Source: an uncultured Clostridia bacterium (GTDB lineage: Bacteria; Bacillota; Clostridia; Christensenellales; Aristaeellaceae). Taken from it: a DNA stretch of 64,000 nucleotides. The position numbers were made by a program, and so were the translations under genes. Location of the stretch: NCBI GenBank assembly GCA_947166385.1, contig CAMVEB010000009.1, forward strand, positions 62,001 to 126,000, given 5' to 3'. Positions 39,513 through 49,402 of this stretch are shown piece after piece (the stretch's first letter is position 1; every line of letters starts with the position of its first letter). The notes below the pieces were generated by a model. That model was given only the letters and a program-made list of their open reading frames with translations. It made no database searches and had not been told where the DNA came from.

Positions 39513-40673
39513 ATGAAAATTGCGATGATTGGGCACAAGCATTTGAATCCCTTAGAGGGCGGCATAGAAAAAGTGGTATATGAGCAGTCCATCCGGATGG
39601 CCGCGCGGGGACATCAGGTGATTTGCTATGACCGGGGAAGCAAAGGACTGTACGACGCGGATTATGAAGCTAAGGGTCTGAAAGAATACAAGGGCGTCCG
39701 CATCGTCACCATTCCAACGGTCAAAGGGGCTGCTGAGGTATTTCTCTACAGCTTTCTCGCCACTGTTCGCGCCGTGCTGGACGGATGTGATGTGCTTTGT
39801 TTTCATGCGTCCGGTTCCTGCAACATGATCCCCATTGGCAAACTGTTCCGCAGGCGCTGCATCGGGCTGATTCACGGCATTGACTCCAGGCGCGACAAAT
39901 GGCACGGCTTCGCGGTGAAGTATCTTGAGCGCGGAGAAAAAATCGCGGCCACGAAAGCGCACGCGTGTCTGGTGTTGTCCGAGCATGACAGGCAGTACTT
40001 CAAAGAAAAGTATGGAGTAAACACCATCCGCTTCGCCAACGGCGTCACAAAGCCGAAACACGAAGCGCCCGACCTTATCAAGGAGCAATTCGGCCTGACG
40101 GAAGGAAGCTACATCCTAGCCCTGAGCCGCATCACGCCCGAAAAGGGACTGCATTATCTGATCGAAGCCTATCGGAAGGTGGATTCGGAGAAAAAGCTCG
40201 TTATCGCCGGCGGTATGGACAGCCCGGAATACGAGAAACAGCTGCGCGATCTGGCAAGCGGAGATTCCCGGTTGATTTTTGCCGGCTTTGTGAAAGGCCG
40301 GCAGAAGGCTGAACTGTACAGCAACGCTTATCTTTATTGCATGCCCAGCAATCTGGAGGGCATGGCAAACACTCTGTTGGAGGGCATGGCCTACGGGAAC
40401 TGCTGCCTGCTCAGCGACATTGATGAAAACAAGGAGCCCGCAGGGGATCACGCGGTGTATTTTCACAAGGGCGATGTGGAGGACCTGCGAAGCCAGCTGA
40501 CGGATCTGCTGTGGCATCCCGAAACAGTGGAGCAGTACAGAAAAAACGCCGCGGATTATGTGTGCGAACGGTATAACTGGGACTTGATTACCGATCAGAT
40601 GCTGGATATTATGACGGGGAACCGGATCGCGGATTACATGGACTATATGCCCGGAAACGGCAATGCGATCTAA
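39513..40673 (+). CDS. Glycosyltransferase family 4
   Basis: GGIEKVVYEQSIRMAARGHQV; SRITPEKGLHYLIEAYRKV; MPSNLEGMANTLLEGMAYG. Confidence 0.85.
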   Translation: MKIAMIGHKHLNPLEGGIEKVVYEQSIRMAARGHQVICYDRGSKGLYDADYEAKGLKEYKGVRIVTIPTVKGAAEVFLYSFLATVRAVLDGCDVLCFHASGSCNMIPIGKLFRRRCIGLIHGIDSRRDKWHGFAVKYLERGEKIAATKAHACLVLSEHDRQYFKEKYGVNTIRFANGVTKPKHEAPDLIKEQFGLTEGSYILALSRITPEKGLHYLIEAYRKVDSEKKLVIAGGMDSPEYEKQLRDLASGDSRLIFAGFVKGRQKAELYSNAYLYCMPSNLEGMANTLLEGMAYGNCCLLSDIDENKEPAGDHAVYFHKGDVEDLRSQLTDLLWHPETVEQYRKNAADYVCERYNWDLITDQMLDIMTGNRIADYMDYMPGNGNAI

Positions 40674-40734
40674 GGAAAGGCTGATGCATACGGCGTTTCC
40701 TCAACCCACATCAACGCAACAGGAGTGATTGGAT

Positions 40735-41826
40735 ATGGCAGAAAAAAAACTAAACGGAACCGTGATTATTACCTACCGCTGCAACGCACGTTGTACGATG
40801 TGCAACCGTTTCAAGCAGCCATCGAAGCCGGAGGATGAGATTTCCCTTGATACCATCCGCAAGCTGCCGTCCATGTGGTTTACGAACATTACCGGCGGCG
40901 AGCCCTTTCTCCGGGAGGACATTGAAGAGATTGTGGGCATCCTGCTGGAAAAGAGCGACCGGATCGTTATTTCGACCAACGGGTTTTTCACGGACCGGAT
41001 CGTGAAGCTGGCGAAAAAGTACCCGCAAGTGGGGATCCGCATTTCCATTGAGGGCCTTGAAAAGACCAACAACGCGATTCGTGGGCTGGAAAACGGTTAC
41101 CAGCGCGGCATCCAAACGCTGAAAACGCTCCGCGAAATGGGCTTGAAGGACGTCGGCTTCGGCATGACCGTTCAGGACTGCAACGCGCCTGACCTGGTGC
41201 CGCTCTATAAGATTTCCGACGAGTTTGGCATGGAATTCGCCACCGCTTCGCTGCACAACAGCTTTTACTTCGTGGAAACGACGAATATCATCCACGACCG
41301 GCCGATGGTGGCGCAGAACTTTGAAAGCCTGATCAACGAGCTGTTGAATTCCAAGAGCCCCAAAAAGTGGTTCCGCGCGTACTTCAACCATGGACTTATC
41401 AACTATATTTATGGCCAGAAGCGCCTGCTTCCCTGCGATATGAGCTTTGACACCTTTTTCATTGACCCGTTCGGGGACGTGATGCCCTGCAACGGCACCC
41501 GTGAAAAGCTGGTGATGGGCAACCTGAACCGGCAGAGCTGGGGCGAAGTGTGGGCCAGCCCCCAGGCGGAAAAAGTGCGGGCCACCGTGCGCAGCTGCGA
41601 CCGCCAATGCTGGATGATCGGCTCCGTATCCCCAGCGATGCATAAGTACGTCTGGAAGCCGGCATGGTGGGTATTCCGCCACAAAATCAAGTTCTGGACC
41701 AAAAAGAAGTATTCCATGTACGAGCTGAAGGCCGTGCGGAATCTACGGGACGGTAAGGTGACAAAGGAGCAGCTGGATGCGTGCTCGACCTGCGAAAAAT
41801 GCGGTGACCGCTCAAAGACCCTGTGA
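40735..41826 (+). CDS. Radical SAM/SPASM-type protein
   Basis: TYRCNARCTMCNRF CxxxCxxC; NITGGEPFLRED; C-terminal Cys cluster (DVMPCNGT..CDRQCWM..CSTCEKCG). Confidence 0.85.
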   Translation: MAEKKLNGTVIITYRCNARCTMCNRFKQPSKPEDEISLDTIRKLPSMWFTNITGGEPFLREDIEEIVGILLEKSDRIVISTNGFFTDRIVKLAKKYPQVGIRISIEGLEKTNNAIRGLENGYQRGIQTLKTLREMGLKDVGFGMTVQDCNAPDLVPLYKISDEFGMEFATASLHNSFYFVETTNIIHDRPMVAQNFESLINELLNSKSPKKWFRAYFNHGLINYIYGQKRLLPCDMSFDTFFIDPFGDVMPCNGTREKLVMGNLNRQSWGEVWASPQAEKVRATVRSCDRQCWMIGSVSPAMHKYVWKPAWWVFRHKIKFWTKKKYSMYELKAVRNLRDGKVTKEQLDACSTCEKCGDRSKTL

Positions 41827-41939
41827 ACCTTTTTTCAGCGCGGAAATAAAGACGTCCGGGATCGGGATTTTGCGGGCCGTCTCCGGTTCCTTCCGGGAAT
41901 TGCACGCAAGGCCGCACGATTGGCTGGCTTCCGCTTTTG

Positions 41940-41971
41940 CTATGGAAAAACGATGAATTCTATAGTATAAT
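41940..41971 (+). promoter_or_regulatory. Candidate EPS promoter 2 (CTATGGAA-N18-TATAAT)
   Basis: CTATGGAAaaacgatgaattctatagTATAAT. Confidence 0.55.
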
Positions 41972-42371
41972 GTCAGCGCAGCGCAGAATAAATCGAAAAG
42001 AGGGGAGGCAGCCGTGGCATAAGGGGGAAATACAGGCTATCCTGATTCCTCCGCAGCCGGGATTCCCAGTCGATCAGGAAGGGCGGAAGCCAACGTCGTG
42101 TGGACTGCCGGGTTGGAGGAAGCCTGGAGCATAGCTTCGGCGATATGCGGAATTCGTGAGAAAAACATGCCTGCGGCGGATTAGGCTTTGCATTCGTGAA
42201 TCTATCGAAGCATTATATCCGTTTTCTCACGGAAGGGCCGTCATGGCGAAGCCATGCCGTTCCGCGCGTCAGGAAATCAGGCCGAAAACGCGGCGTTCCT
42301 CCGCTGAACGGGGAATCATCGCAGCCAGGCAGAAGCAGGTGGATGAATCTACAAATGGAGACAGAGGGCAA

Positions 42372-43364
42372 ATGAATTCAAAGCGAGAAGTATGGGTTGA
42401 TTATTTAAAGGTTTTCGCGTGCGTACTCGTCGTATTGGGGCATTTTTTTCAGTCCATGGTAAAAGCGCGGGTCATTCCCGAAAGCCATGCATACCAATGG
42501 TTCAATACGACCCTGTACTATTTCCACGTCCCTTTGTTTTTTATCTGCTCAGGCTATCTGTATCAAAGAAATGCTACGGTGCGCAGCTGGGAAAGCTGGA
42601 AAAACAATGCCGTCAAAAAGCTGGTGGCGCTGGGGGTCCCATATTTTATCTTCTCTTTCATTACCTGGCTTCTGAAAACAGTGTTTTCCGGCGCCGTCAA
42701 CGAACAGGTCGGAGGGCTGTTCGATGTGCTGTTCCTACACCCGGTATCGCCGTATTGGTATTTGTATATTCTGTTTCTTCTCTTTCTCATAACCCCCACG
42801 GCAAAAAACATGACCGGGCTTGCGCTTTTGCTTGGTGTATCGCTGGCGCTGAAGGCCGCTGGCATCCTCATGGCAGGTTCTCCCCCGTTCCAGATCTATG
42901 CCGTCGCAAAGATCTGCCAGCATTGGGTATGGTTTGTCTCGGGCATGCTGTTGGCCCTGATCCGGGGAGAAAAGCTCAGAAAGCCGGCCGTCGGCTTGAT
43001 GCTGGGCGTGGGTTTTATTGGGTTAAGCATCGTCTCGTATCAGACTGAGAACGGGTTCATCGCTTTTGCCATGGGCGCGCTTGCGTGCTGTTCCGCAGTC
43101 CTGATCGCCTATGCCTGCAAGGAGCGTAAAGCGCTCAGCTTCTTTTCGCGGTATACCATGCCTGTTTTCCTCATGCATACACTGTTCGCGGCACTTACGA
43201 GGATCGTTCTTGTAAAGCTGAACGTTTCAGCCCCTGCGATCCATTTGGCGGCGGGCCTTGTGATGAGTTTTGCCGGCCCCATTCTTGTGGCGGCCGTTAT
43301 GAAGCGCCTGAAGATGGATTGGATCCTGTCCCCAAGAATCAGGCTGAAAAGCAAGGCGGGCTGA
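42372..43364 (+). CDS. Acyltransferase family 3 membrane protein
   Basis: REVWVDYLKVFACVLVVLGHFFQS; multi-TM; start ATG 42372. Confidence 0.85.
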   Translation: MNSKREVWVDYLKVFACVLVVLGHFFQSMVKARVIPESHAYQWFNTTLYYFHVPLFFICSGYLYQRNATVRSWESWKNNAVKKLVALGVPYFIFSFITWLLKTVFSGAVNEQVGGLFDVLFLHPVSPYWYLYILFLLFLITPTAKNMTGLALLLGVSLALKAAGILMAGSPPFQIYAVAKICQHWVWFVSGMLLALIRGEKLRKPAVGLMLGVGFIGLSIVSYQTENGFIAFAMGALACCSAVLIAYACKERKALSFFSRYTMPVFLMHTLFAALTRIVLVKLNVSAPAIHLAAGLVMSFAGPILVAAVMKRLKMDWILSPRIRLKSKAG

Positions 43365-43545
43365 CCTGCCGGGCGCAGGCAGAGCAGCCGGCTCCGGTGG
43401 CGAAAAAAGCTGAAACTGCAGCGGCCCGGGCGCCAGACGATCGTGCTTTTCTGCGCGGGCGTTTTTCCCGGATCCGATTGTTACAATGAGACGGCCGAAA
43501 GCCCAAGACCCCTGAAGCCAAAGCAAAAAGGAGGTAAAATCCCGG

Positions 43546-44814
43546 ATGCGCATCCTGCTGGTCAATTATCGTTATTTCATTTCCGGCGGGCCAGAACGAA
43601 TGATGTTCAATGTGAAGGCGCTGCTGGAAGCGCACGGCCACGAGGTGATCCCCTTCTCGGTTCGCTCCAATAAGAACGTCGACACGCCTTACGCCAGGTA
43701 TTTCGTGGCACCCATCGGTAGCGAAGACGACGTTTATTATGAGGACTACAAAAAGACGCCGAAGGTCATCTGGCAGATGCTGAGCCGCAGCATTTATTCC
43801 TTCGAGGTCAAGCATGCGATCCAGAAGGAGATCCGTGAGGTCAAGCCAGACCTGGTTTATATCATCCATATGATCAATAAGCTTTCTCCCAGCGTCATTC
43901 GCGGCGCAAAGCAGCTGGGCGTGCCGGTAGTCATGCGGCTGAGCGACTTTTTCATGTTCTGCCCGCGTTTCGATTTCCTGCGGAACGGAAAAATCTGCCG
44001 GGAGTGTATGTCGAACGGCTTGGGAAGATGCGTGAAATACCGCTGCGTCAAGGGTTCGCTGGCGGCGTCGTTAATCCGCGTTTTCGCCATGAAGGTGCAT
44101 CGCCTGATCCGCGTCTATAACGACGTGAGCGGGTTCGTTGCTCCCTCCACCTATATGGCGCAGGTGCTCCGGGAAGGCGGCATTCCCGAAGAAAAAATTA
44201 ACTGCATCCCGTCGTTTACAAACGCCGGAGAAGCGGATTTTACCGACTGCGTGGGTGACTATGGTCTGTATTTGGGTCGGCTGTCACCGGAGAAGGGACC
44301 CGAAGTAGCGATCAAGGCCTATGAAAAGCTGAAGGACCAGCAGCTTGTTATCGTTGGCGACGATACCACTGAGGAAGGCAAGCGCTTAAAAGAATATGTT
44401 CATGAAAAAGGTATCACGAACGTCATATTTCGCGGTTTTCTTCAGGGCCGCGACCTCCACGAGGCGATCAACGCTTCACGCTTTATGATCATACCATCCA
44501 TCTGGTATGAAAACATGCCGAACACTGCCGTGGAGGCGATGGTTCACGCCAAACCGATTTTGATCAGCAGGATTGGTTCATTGCCGGATCTCGTCAAGGA
44601 TGGGGAAAGCGGTTATTTGTTTGAATGCGGCAATCCAGATTCTCTGGCCCAGGCAATTGGGCGCATGGCCAATGACGAGCAGGTAAGAAAAATGGGCCTC
44701 GTCAGCCGCCAGCTGATGACAGACCGCTTCAGCGCGGAAGCGCACTATAAGAAATTGATGCAGCTTTTCGGCAAAGTATGCGGCGACGCCTCAAATAGAA
44801 AGAGTGGAAGATGA
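43546..44814 (+). CDS. Glycosyltransferase family 4
   Basis: YFISGGPERMMFNVKALLEAHGHEV; GRLSPEKGPEVAIKAYEKL; IIPSIWYENMPNTAVEAM. Confidence 0.87.
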   Translation: MRILLVNYRYFISGGPERMMFNVKALLEAHGHEVIPFSVRSNKNVDTPYARYFVAPIGSEDDVYYEDYKKTPKVIWQMLSRSIYSFEVKHAIQKEIREVKPDLVYIIHMINKLSPSVIRGAKQLGVPVVMRLSDFFMFCPRFDFLRNGKICRECMSNGLGRCVKYRCVKGSLAASLIRVFAMKVHRLIRVYNDVSGFVAPSTYMAQVLREGGIPEEKINCIPSFTNAGEADFTDCVGDYGLYLGRLSPEKGPEVAIKAYEKLKDQQLVIVGDDTTEEGKRLKEYVHEKGITNVIFRGFLQGRDLHEAINASRFMIIPSIWYENMPNTAVEAMVHAKPILISRIGSLPDLVKDGESGYLFECGNPDSLAQAIGRMANDEQVRKMGLVSRQLMTDRFSAEAHYKKLMQLFGKVCGDASNRKSGR

Positions 44815-44815
44815 A

Positions 44816-45847
44816 ATGGAAAAAACGATATCTGGAAGTCCGCGACCACTGGTCAGCCTCATCGTACCGGTCTATAACGTCGGACAGTATCTCACCCGCT
44901 GCCTTGATTCTATCCAGACCCAGACATACACAAACTGGGAACTGCTGCTGATTGACGATGGATCGACGGACAATTCCCTGGCCCTGTGTTCGGAGGCCGC
45001 CGCGCGCGATCCGCGCTTGCGCGTCATTCAAAGCGATCACGCCGGGCCGGGGCCGACCAGGCAGAAGGGCCTTGACCTTGCCAAAGGCGATTTCATTTAT
45101 TTTCCCGACGCGGATGACTGCATGGAACCAGATCTGCTGGAAACCTGCGTCAGCCTCTCGCTTAAACATGACGCAGACGGTATTCTGTTCGGCTACTTCC
45201 TGGAAAAGGAAGGCAGCGATGAAAAAGGCAGCGTTCACGCCTGCGCCCTGGAAGGAACGTACCGAAAGGCGGATCTGCTGGGCAAGGAACTGATTCTGTT
45301 TTTTTCCACCCGTCCCAGAACGCTCTGGACAAGATTCTTTCGGCGCAGCTACCTGGATCAGACCAAGTGCCGCTTCGTTTCCATTCCGAGGGGCGAAGAC
45401 CAGAAGTTCGTGATGGACGCGTTTGCGGCAAAGGATTGGAGCATCGTGATTATCCGGAAGCCGCTCTACCACTACATTATTCACGCTGTCAGTTCGGTGA
45501 CCCGATACGTGCCGGACAACGAAACTCCCAACGGGCTGCTCGTCATGCAGTCCTTCGAGAGAGCGCTCTCTGATTCTCCCCTCAGAAAGCAGGCGGATGA
45601 GATCGTCTGCAAAAATTACGCGGGCGCCGTACTGCACAAATTCCAGAACCTGTTTGCCGCCGACTCGCCGCTGAACAATGCGCAGCGCAAGCAGATTCTC
45701 AGGCACATTCTCTCCCTTCCCGGCGTTCAGGATAAGCTGCGCCGCACAAAGCTGAAGCACGTCTATGGAAGATTCGGCAAGCTGACGGTGTTCCTGTTGG
45801 GCCGCGGAGCTGTTGACTGCGCGATCGCACTTAAACGTTTCTGGTAA
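44816..45847 (+). CDS. Glycosyltransferase family 2
   Basis: PLVSLIVPVYNVGQYLTRCLDSIQTQTYTNWELLLIDDGSTDNS. Confidence 0.9.
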   Translation: MEKTISGSPRPLVSLIVPVYNVGQYLTRCLDSIQTQTYTNWELLLIDDGSTDNSLALCSEAAARDPRLRVIQSDHAGPGPTRQKGLDLAKGDFIYFPDADDCMEPDLLETCVSLSLKHDADGILFGYFLEKEGSDEKGSVHACALEGTYRKADLLGKELILFFSTRPRTLWTRFFRRSYLDQTKCRFVSIPRGEDQKFVMDAFAAKDWSIVIIRKPLYHYIIHAVSSVTRYVPDNETPNGLLVMQSFERALSDSPLRKQADEIVCKNYAGAVLHKFQNLFAADSPLNNAQRKQILRHILSLPGVQDKLRRTKLKHVYGRFGKLTVFLLGRGAVDCAIALKRFW

Positions 45848-45860
45848 TGGGAGGATCACA

Positions 45861-46829
45861 ATGGATAATCCGATGAAGCGTGTTTTGGGGGTTTTGACGG
45901 ATCCCGACAAGCGGTTCCTCGCACTGGCCAATCGTGGCTTTTACGACCGGATGGACGACGAACCTTACCTGCGTAAAATGTTCAAGGCACGTGTCGGGTA
46001 TGAATTGAACCTCGATCATCCGCGTTCGTTCAACGAAAAATTGCAATGGCTCAAATTGTACGACCGCAATCCCCTCTACACGGTGATGGTCGACAAAATT
46101 GAAGCAAAGAAATACGTCGAGAGTATCATCGGTGAGCAGTATATTATTCCGACGATTGCGGTTTGGGAAAATGTTGAATCGATCAGGTTGGATTCGCTTC
46201 CCAATCGTTTTGTGCTCAAATGCTCTCACGATTCGGGCGGACTGGTTATTTGCAAAGACAAAGAGACCCTTGATCTGAGCGCGGCGAAGGCAAAGCTTAC
46301 GTGGTCCATGCAGCGGAAATATTTCCTGCACGGCAGGGAATGGCCGTATAAAAATGTCGTTCCCAGAATACTCTGTGAGGTTTTTCTTGGGGACATGGCC
46401 GGAGAAAATCAGGGAGACGGTCAGGAAAGCGAGAGTTTCATGGATTACAAGATCATGTGCTTTGGCGGCAAAGTAAAATGTTCCTTCGTCTGCTCCGAGC
46501 GCTATAGCGCAGACGGCTTGAAGGTGACCTTCTTTGACCGTGACTGGCAGGTTTTGCCTTTTATTCGCTACTACCCGAAGAGTACGCACGCTATCCCAAA
46601 GCCCAAAACCTATGAAAAAATGATAGAGCTGTCCGAAAAGCTTGCCAGGGATCTACCCTTTGCCCGAATCGACTGGTATGAAATCGGTGGAAACCCGTAC
46701 TTTGGAGAAATCACGCTGTTCCCCGGCAACGGCTTTGAACCGTTTACCCCCGTTTCTGCGGACTATGAGTTGGGCAGTTGGATCCCTTTGCCCGACGGAA
46801 AAGCCGCAGACGATAAGCAGCAGAGGTAA
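45861..46829 (+). CDS. TupA-like ATP-grasp protein
   Basis: NEKLQWLKLYDRNPLYTVMVDKIEAKKYV; NRFVLKCSHDSGG; ARIDWYEIGGNPYFGEITLFPGNGFEPFTP. Confidence 0.85.
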   Translation: MDNPMKRVLGVLTDPDKRFLALANRGFYDRMDDEPYLRKMFKARVGYELNLDHPRSFNEKLQWLKLYDRNPLYTVMVDKIEAKKYVESIIGEQYIIPTIAVWENVESIRLDSLPNRFVLKCSHDSGGLVICKDKETLDLSAAKAKLTWSMQRKYFLHGREWPYKNVVPRILCEVFLGDMAGENQGDGQESESFMDYKIMCFGGKVKCSFVCSERYSADGLKVTFFDRDWQVLPFIRYYPKSTHAIPKPKTYEKMIELSEKLARDLPFARIDWYEIGGNPYFGEITLFPGNGFEPFTPVSADYELGSWIPLPDGKAADDKQQR

Positions 46830-46834
46830 ATACC

Positions 46835-48040
46835 GTGGATAAGAAACGCATTCTATTTGTTATCTATTCCCTTGGCGAAGGCGGTGCGGAGCGCAGCCTG
46901 ACAAACCTGTTGAATTTCCTGCCGCCGGAAAAGTACGACATCGATTTGCAGCTTTTTTCCAAGCGCGGCACTTTTCTGAAAGCACTGCCGGCCTGGGTGA
47001 ACGTATTGGACGTGCCGCACGGTTTATACGAAGCCTATAACAGCTTCCATCCCCACAGTCTGAGCGAGCTTCGCTGGCTGCCCGTTGTCATCGAGCGGTA
47101 TTTCTGGACCCCGGTAAGCCGTATGCTCTCGAAAGGGCATATGAAGCGTTCCCGGCAGGTGCGATGGAAGCTGAGCTTCAAGCGCTGCCTGCCGCGCCAG
47201 CGCGGTGAATACGACATCGCGGTGGGTTACGCGGATGGCGAGCCGATGTATTACGTGGTGGACAAAGTGAACGCGCGCCGCAAGATCGGGCGAATTTGCA
47301 ACGACTACAACAAGAGCGGCTGGGATCCCGCGTTGGATCTACCGTATTATTCCGCGCTGGATGGCCTGTTTTCGGTTTCAGAGGGTTCAGCCCGCATATT
47401 TGAAAGCTTCTTCCCGCAGCTTACCGGCAAGGCGACAGTAACGCACAACATTATTTCTCCCACCGTGGTTCGGCGGATGGCCGACGCATTTGTACCCGAA
47501 GAAGTCGACAAAACCCGTTTCTCCATCCTGTCCATCGGCCGCCTTTGCGAACAAAAGGGCTATGATATCGCTTTGCAGGCGCTTGCGCTTCTCAAGCAGA
47601 AGGGCATTTCTTGCCGGTACTATATTATGGGAATCGGCGACGACCGTGAAAAGCTCGAAGCAATGTGTCAAAAGCTCGGTCTCACCGACGACGTCGTATT
47701 CCTTGGGCTCAAGGAGAACCCCTATCCCTACATCCGCACCTGCGACATTATTTTGCAATCTTCCCGTTGGGAGGGAAAATCCAACGTGCTGGATGAAGCC
47801 AAGGTGCTTGCGCGGCCGATTCTGTCCACCAACTATCCAACTGTCAGCGATCAGATTCACCCCGGTGAAGGCGTGATCGTGGATTTAACGCCCGAAGCTG
47901 TCGCTGACGGCCTGGAGGATTTGCTGACGCATCAGGAGAAAAGGCTTGCGCTGACCGCATATCTTGCGGACCATGATTACGGAACCGAAGACTTGGTTCA
48001 GGATTATATCCGCGTTTTGGAGGGCGTATCAGGTGACTGA
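46835..48040 (+). CDS. Glycosyltransferase family 4
   Basis: SLGEGGAERSLTNLLNFL; SIGRLCEQKGYDIALQALALL; SSRWEGKSNVLDEAKVL. Confidence 0.87.
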   Translation: MDKKRILFVIYSLGEGGAERSLTNLLNFLPPEKYDIDLQLFSKRGTFLKALPAWVNVLDVPHGLYEAYNSFHPHSLSELRWLPVVIERYFWTPVSRMLSKGHMKRSRQVRWKLSFKRCLPRQRGEYDIAVGYADGEPMYYVVDKVNARRKIGRICNDYNKSGWDPALDLPYYSALDGLFSVSEGSARIFESFFPQLTGKATVTHNIISPTVVRRMADAFVPEEVDKTRFSILSIGRLCEQKGYDIALQALALLKQKGISCRYYIMGIGDDREKLEAMCQKLGLTDDVVFLGLKENPYPYIRTCDIILQSSRWEGKSNVLDEAKVLARPILSTNYPTVSDQIHPGEGVIVDLTPEAVADGLEDLLTHQEKRLALTAYLADHDYGTEDLVQDYIRVLEGVSGD

Positions 48041-49385
48041 GAAACCGCTGATCAAAGACAAAGGATCACAAGCGCTGAAAAACCTTGGCAGCAAGGCCAT
48101 GATTGGTATGATGATCGCCTGCTCCACGCTCGAATGGATGGGGATCGCCGCCCTGTTTTCCGCATCGTTGAGCGTGCTGGCCATCGCCGCGGGGTGCGCT
48201 GGGGCGTTTGGTTTGGCTTTTCTGAACCTGCTGGTGACAGGAAAACTAAATCGGATGCTAAAGCTGCTGCCCAGCTTCGCTTTCGCCCTGAGCGGCTACA
48301 TTCTCTTAATCGTCGTTACCTTTATTGTCTACGTCATTAACCAAAGCGAGATGAACATCATCACGCGGGGCATCAGCAACACGGTTTATCAGCTTTTGCC
48401 ACTTCTGCTGGCCCTGGGCTTCGCTTTCATGTTCGGAGAGAACGGAATTTACTATGCTTTCGTCGGCGTGGCAATCGCCTACGGCCTCGTGGTTTTAATG
48501 ACGATCAAGACGTTCGGCCTGGGCACGATGATTCACGATTGGTTTGCGATGTTACGCGGAGGAGGAGATACAAAGGCAGTTCGGGCACTGGAAACGCATA
48601 CTTTTGTCGGCGGGATGGGTTTCTTTATCTATTATTTCGCCATCAACCTGAAAGCCCGCAAATATACCTGGATCTATCTGGGCGTTGTAATGGTCATCGC
48701 TCTGCTGGCCTTCAAGCGGACGCTGATTCTTTCCGCCTTCGGAAGCGTGGCTTTGTACCTGATACTGAACAAGCTTGAAAAAACATGGAGCCAGCGAGTC
48801 GCCCGCTTCGTACTGTATACGACCTTGGCCATGCTGTTGCTTTCATGCTTTTTGTATCTGTTGATGATTAAAAGCGGGCTGTTTTATCAGCTGGTGGAAG
48901 AAAGCGGAATTAATACCAGCAGCCGTGCTTATATTTATAGAAAGTATGAAAATTACTATGAATTATCCTTCGGGTACATCGGCAAGGGATTTGGCTGGGT
49001 GGAGCGCAACGCGAAGGAAATCGTTGGACCGAATGCCCCGGAAGCGCTTCACAATGAGATCCTTCAGCTGTATATCGAACTGGGCGGCATCGGCAGTACG
49101 CTATTTTTCGTTTATTTCATCGTGGGCAATACCCTCCTGCTCGACCGGCGCTATGGTTTTGCAATCGGCAAGCTGTATGGCTGCATGTCTGTTTATATGA
49201 TTACTTATTCTTATATTGCCAACGGCGTATTGTCATGGGCCATCAGCACCGCAATCTGGGTCTGCATTATGGGAGCAACAGCCTCGGCTGTCAATGTGGA
49301 TCTTTTCAACAGCGACACCAAATCCGTCAGGCTCCAAAGCAGCCCCCCGACTGGCAGGAAGGCGGATAAAAACCCAAAAAGATGA
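48033..49385 (+). CDS. O-antigen polymerase/ligase-like membrane protein (Wzy-type)
   Basis: Multi-TM; EALHNEILQLYIELGGIGSTLFFVYF; GTG start overlapping upstream stop. Confidence 0.7.
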   Translation: MTEKPLIKDKGSQALKNLGSKAMIGMMIACSTLEWMGIAALFSASLSVLAIAAGCAGAFGLAFLNLLVTGKLNRMLKLLPSFAFALSGYILLIVVTFIVYVINQSEMNIITRGISNTVYQLLPLLLALGFAFMFGENGIYYAFVGVAIAYGLVVLMTIKTFGLGTMIHDWFAMLRGGGDTKAVRALETHTFVGGMGFFIYYFAINLKARKYTWIYLGVVMVIALLAFKRTLILSAFGSVALYLILNKLEKTWSQRVARFVLYTTLAMLLLSCFLYLLMIKSGLFYQLVEESGINTSSRAYIYRKYENYYELSFGYIGKGFGWVERNAKEIVGPNAPEALHNEILQLYIELGGIGSTLFFVYFIVGNTLLLDRRYGFAIGKLYGCMSVYMITYSYIANGVLSWAISTAIWVCIMGATASAVNVDLFNSDTKSVRLQSSPPTGRKADKNPKR

Positions 49386-49402
49386 TTGGCAGAGGAGAGA
49401 AA

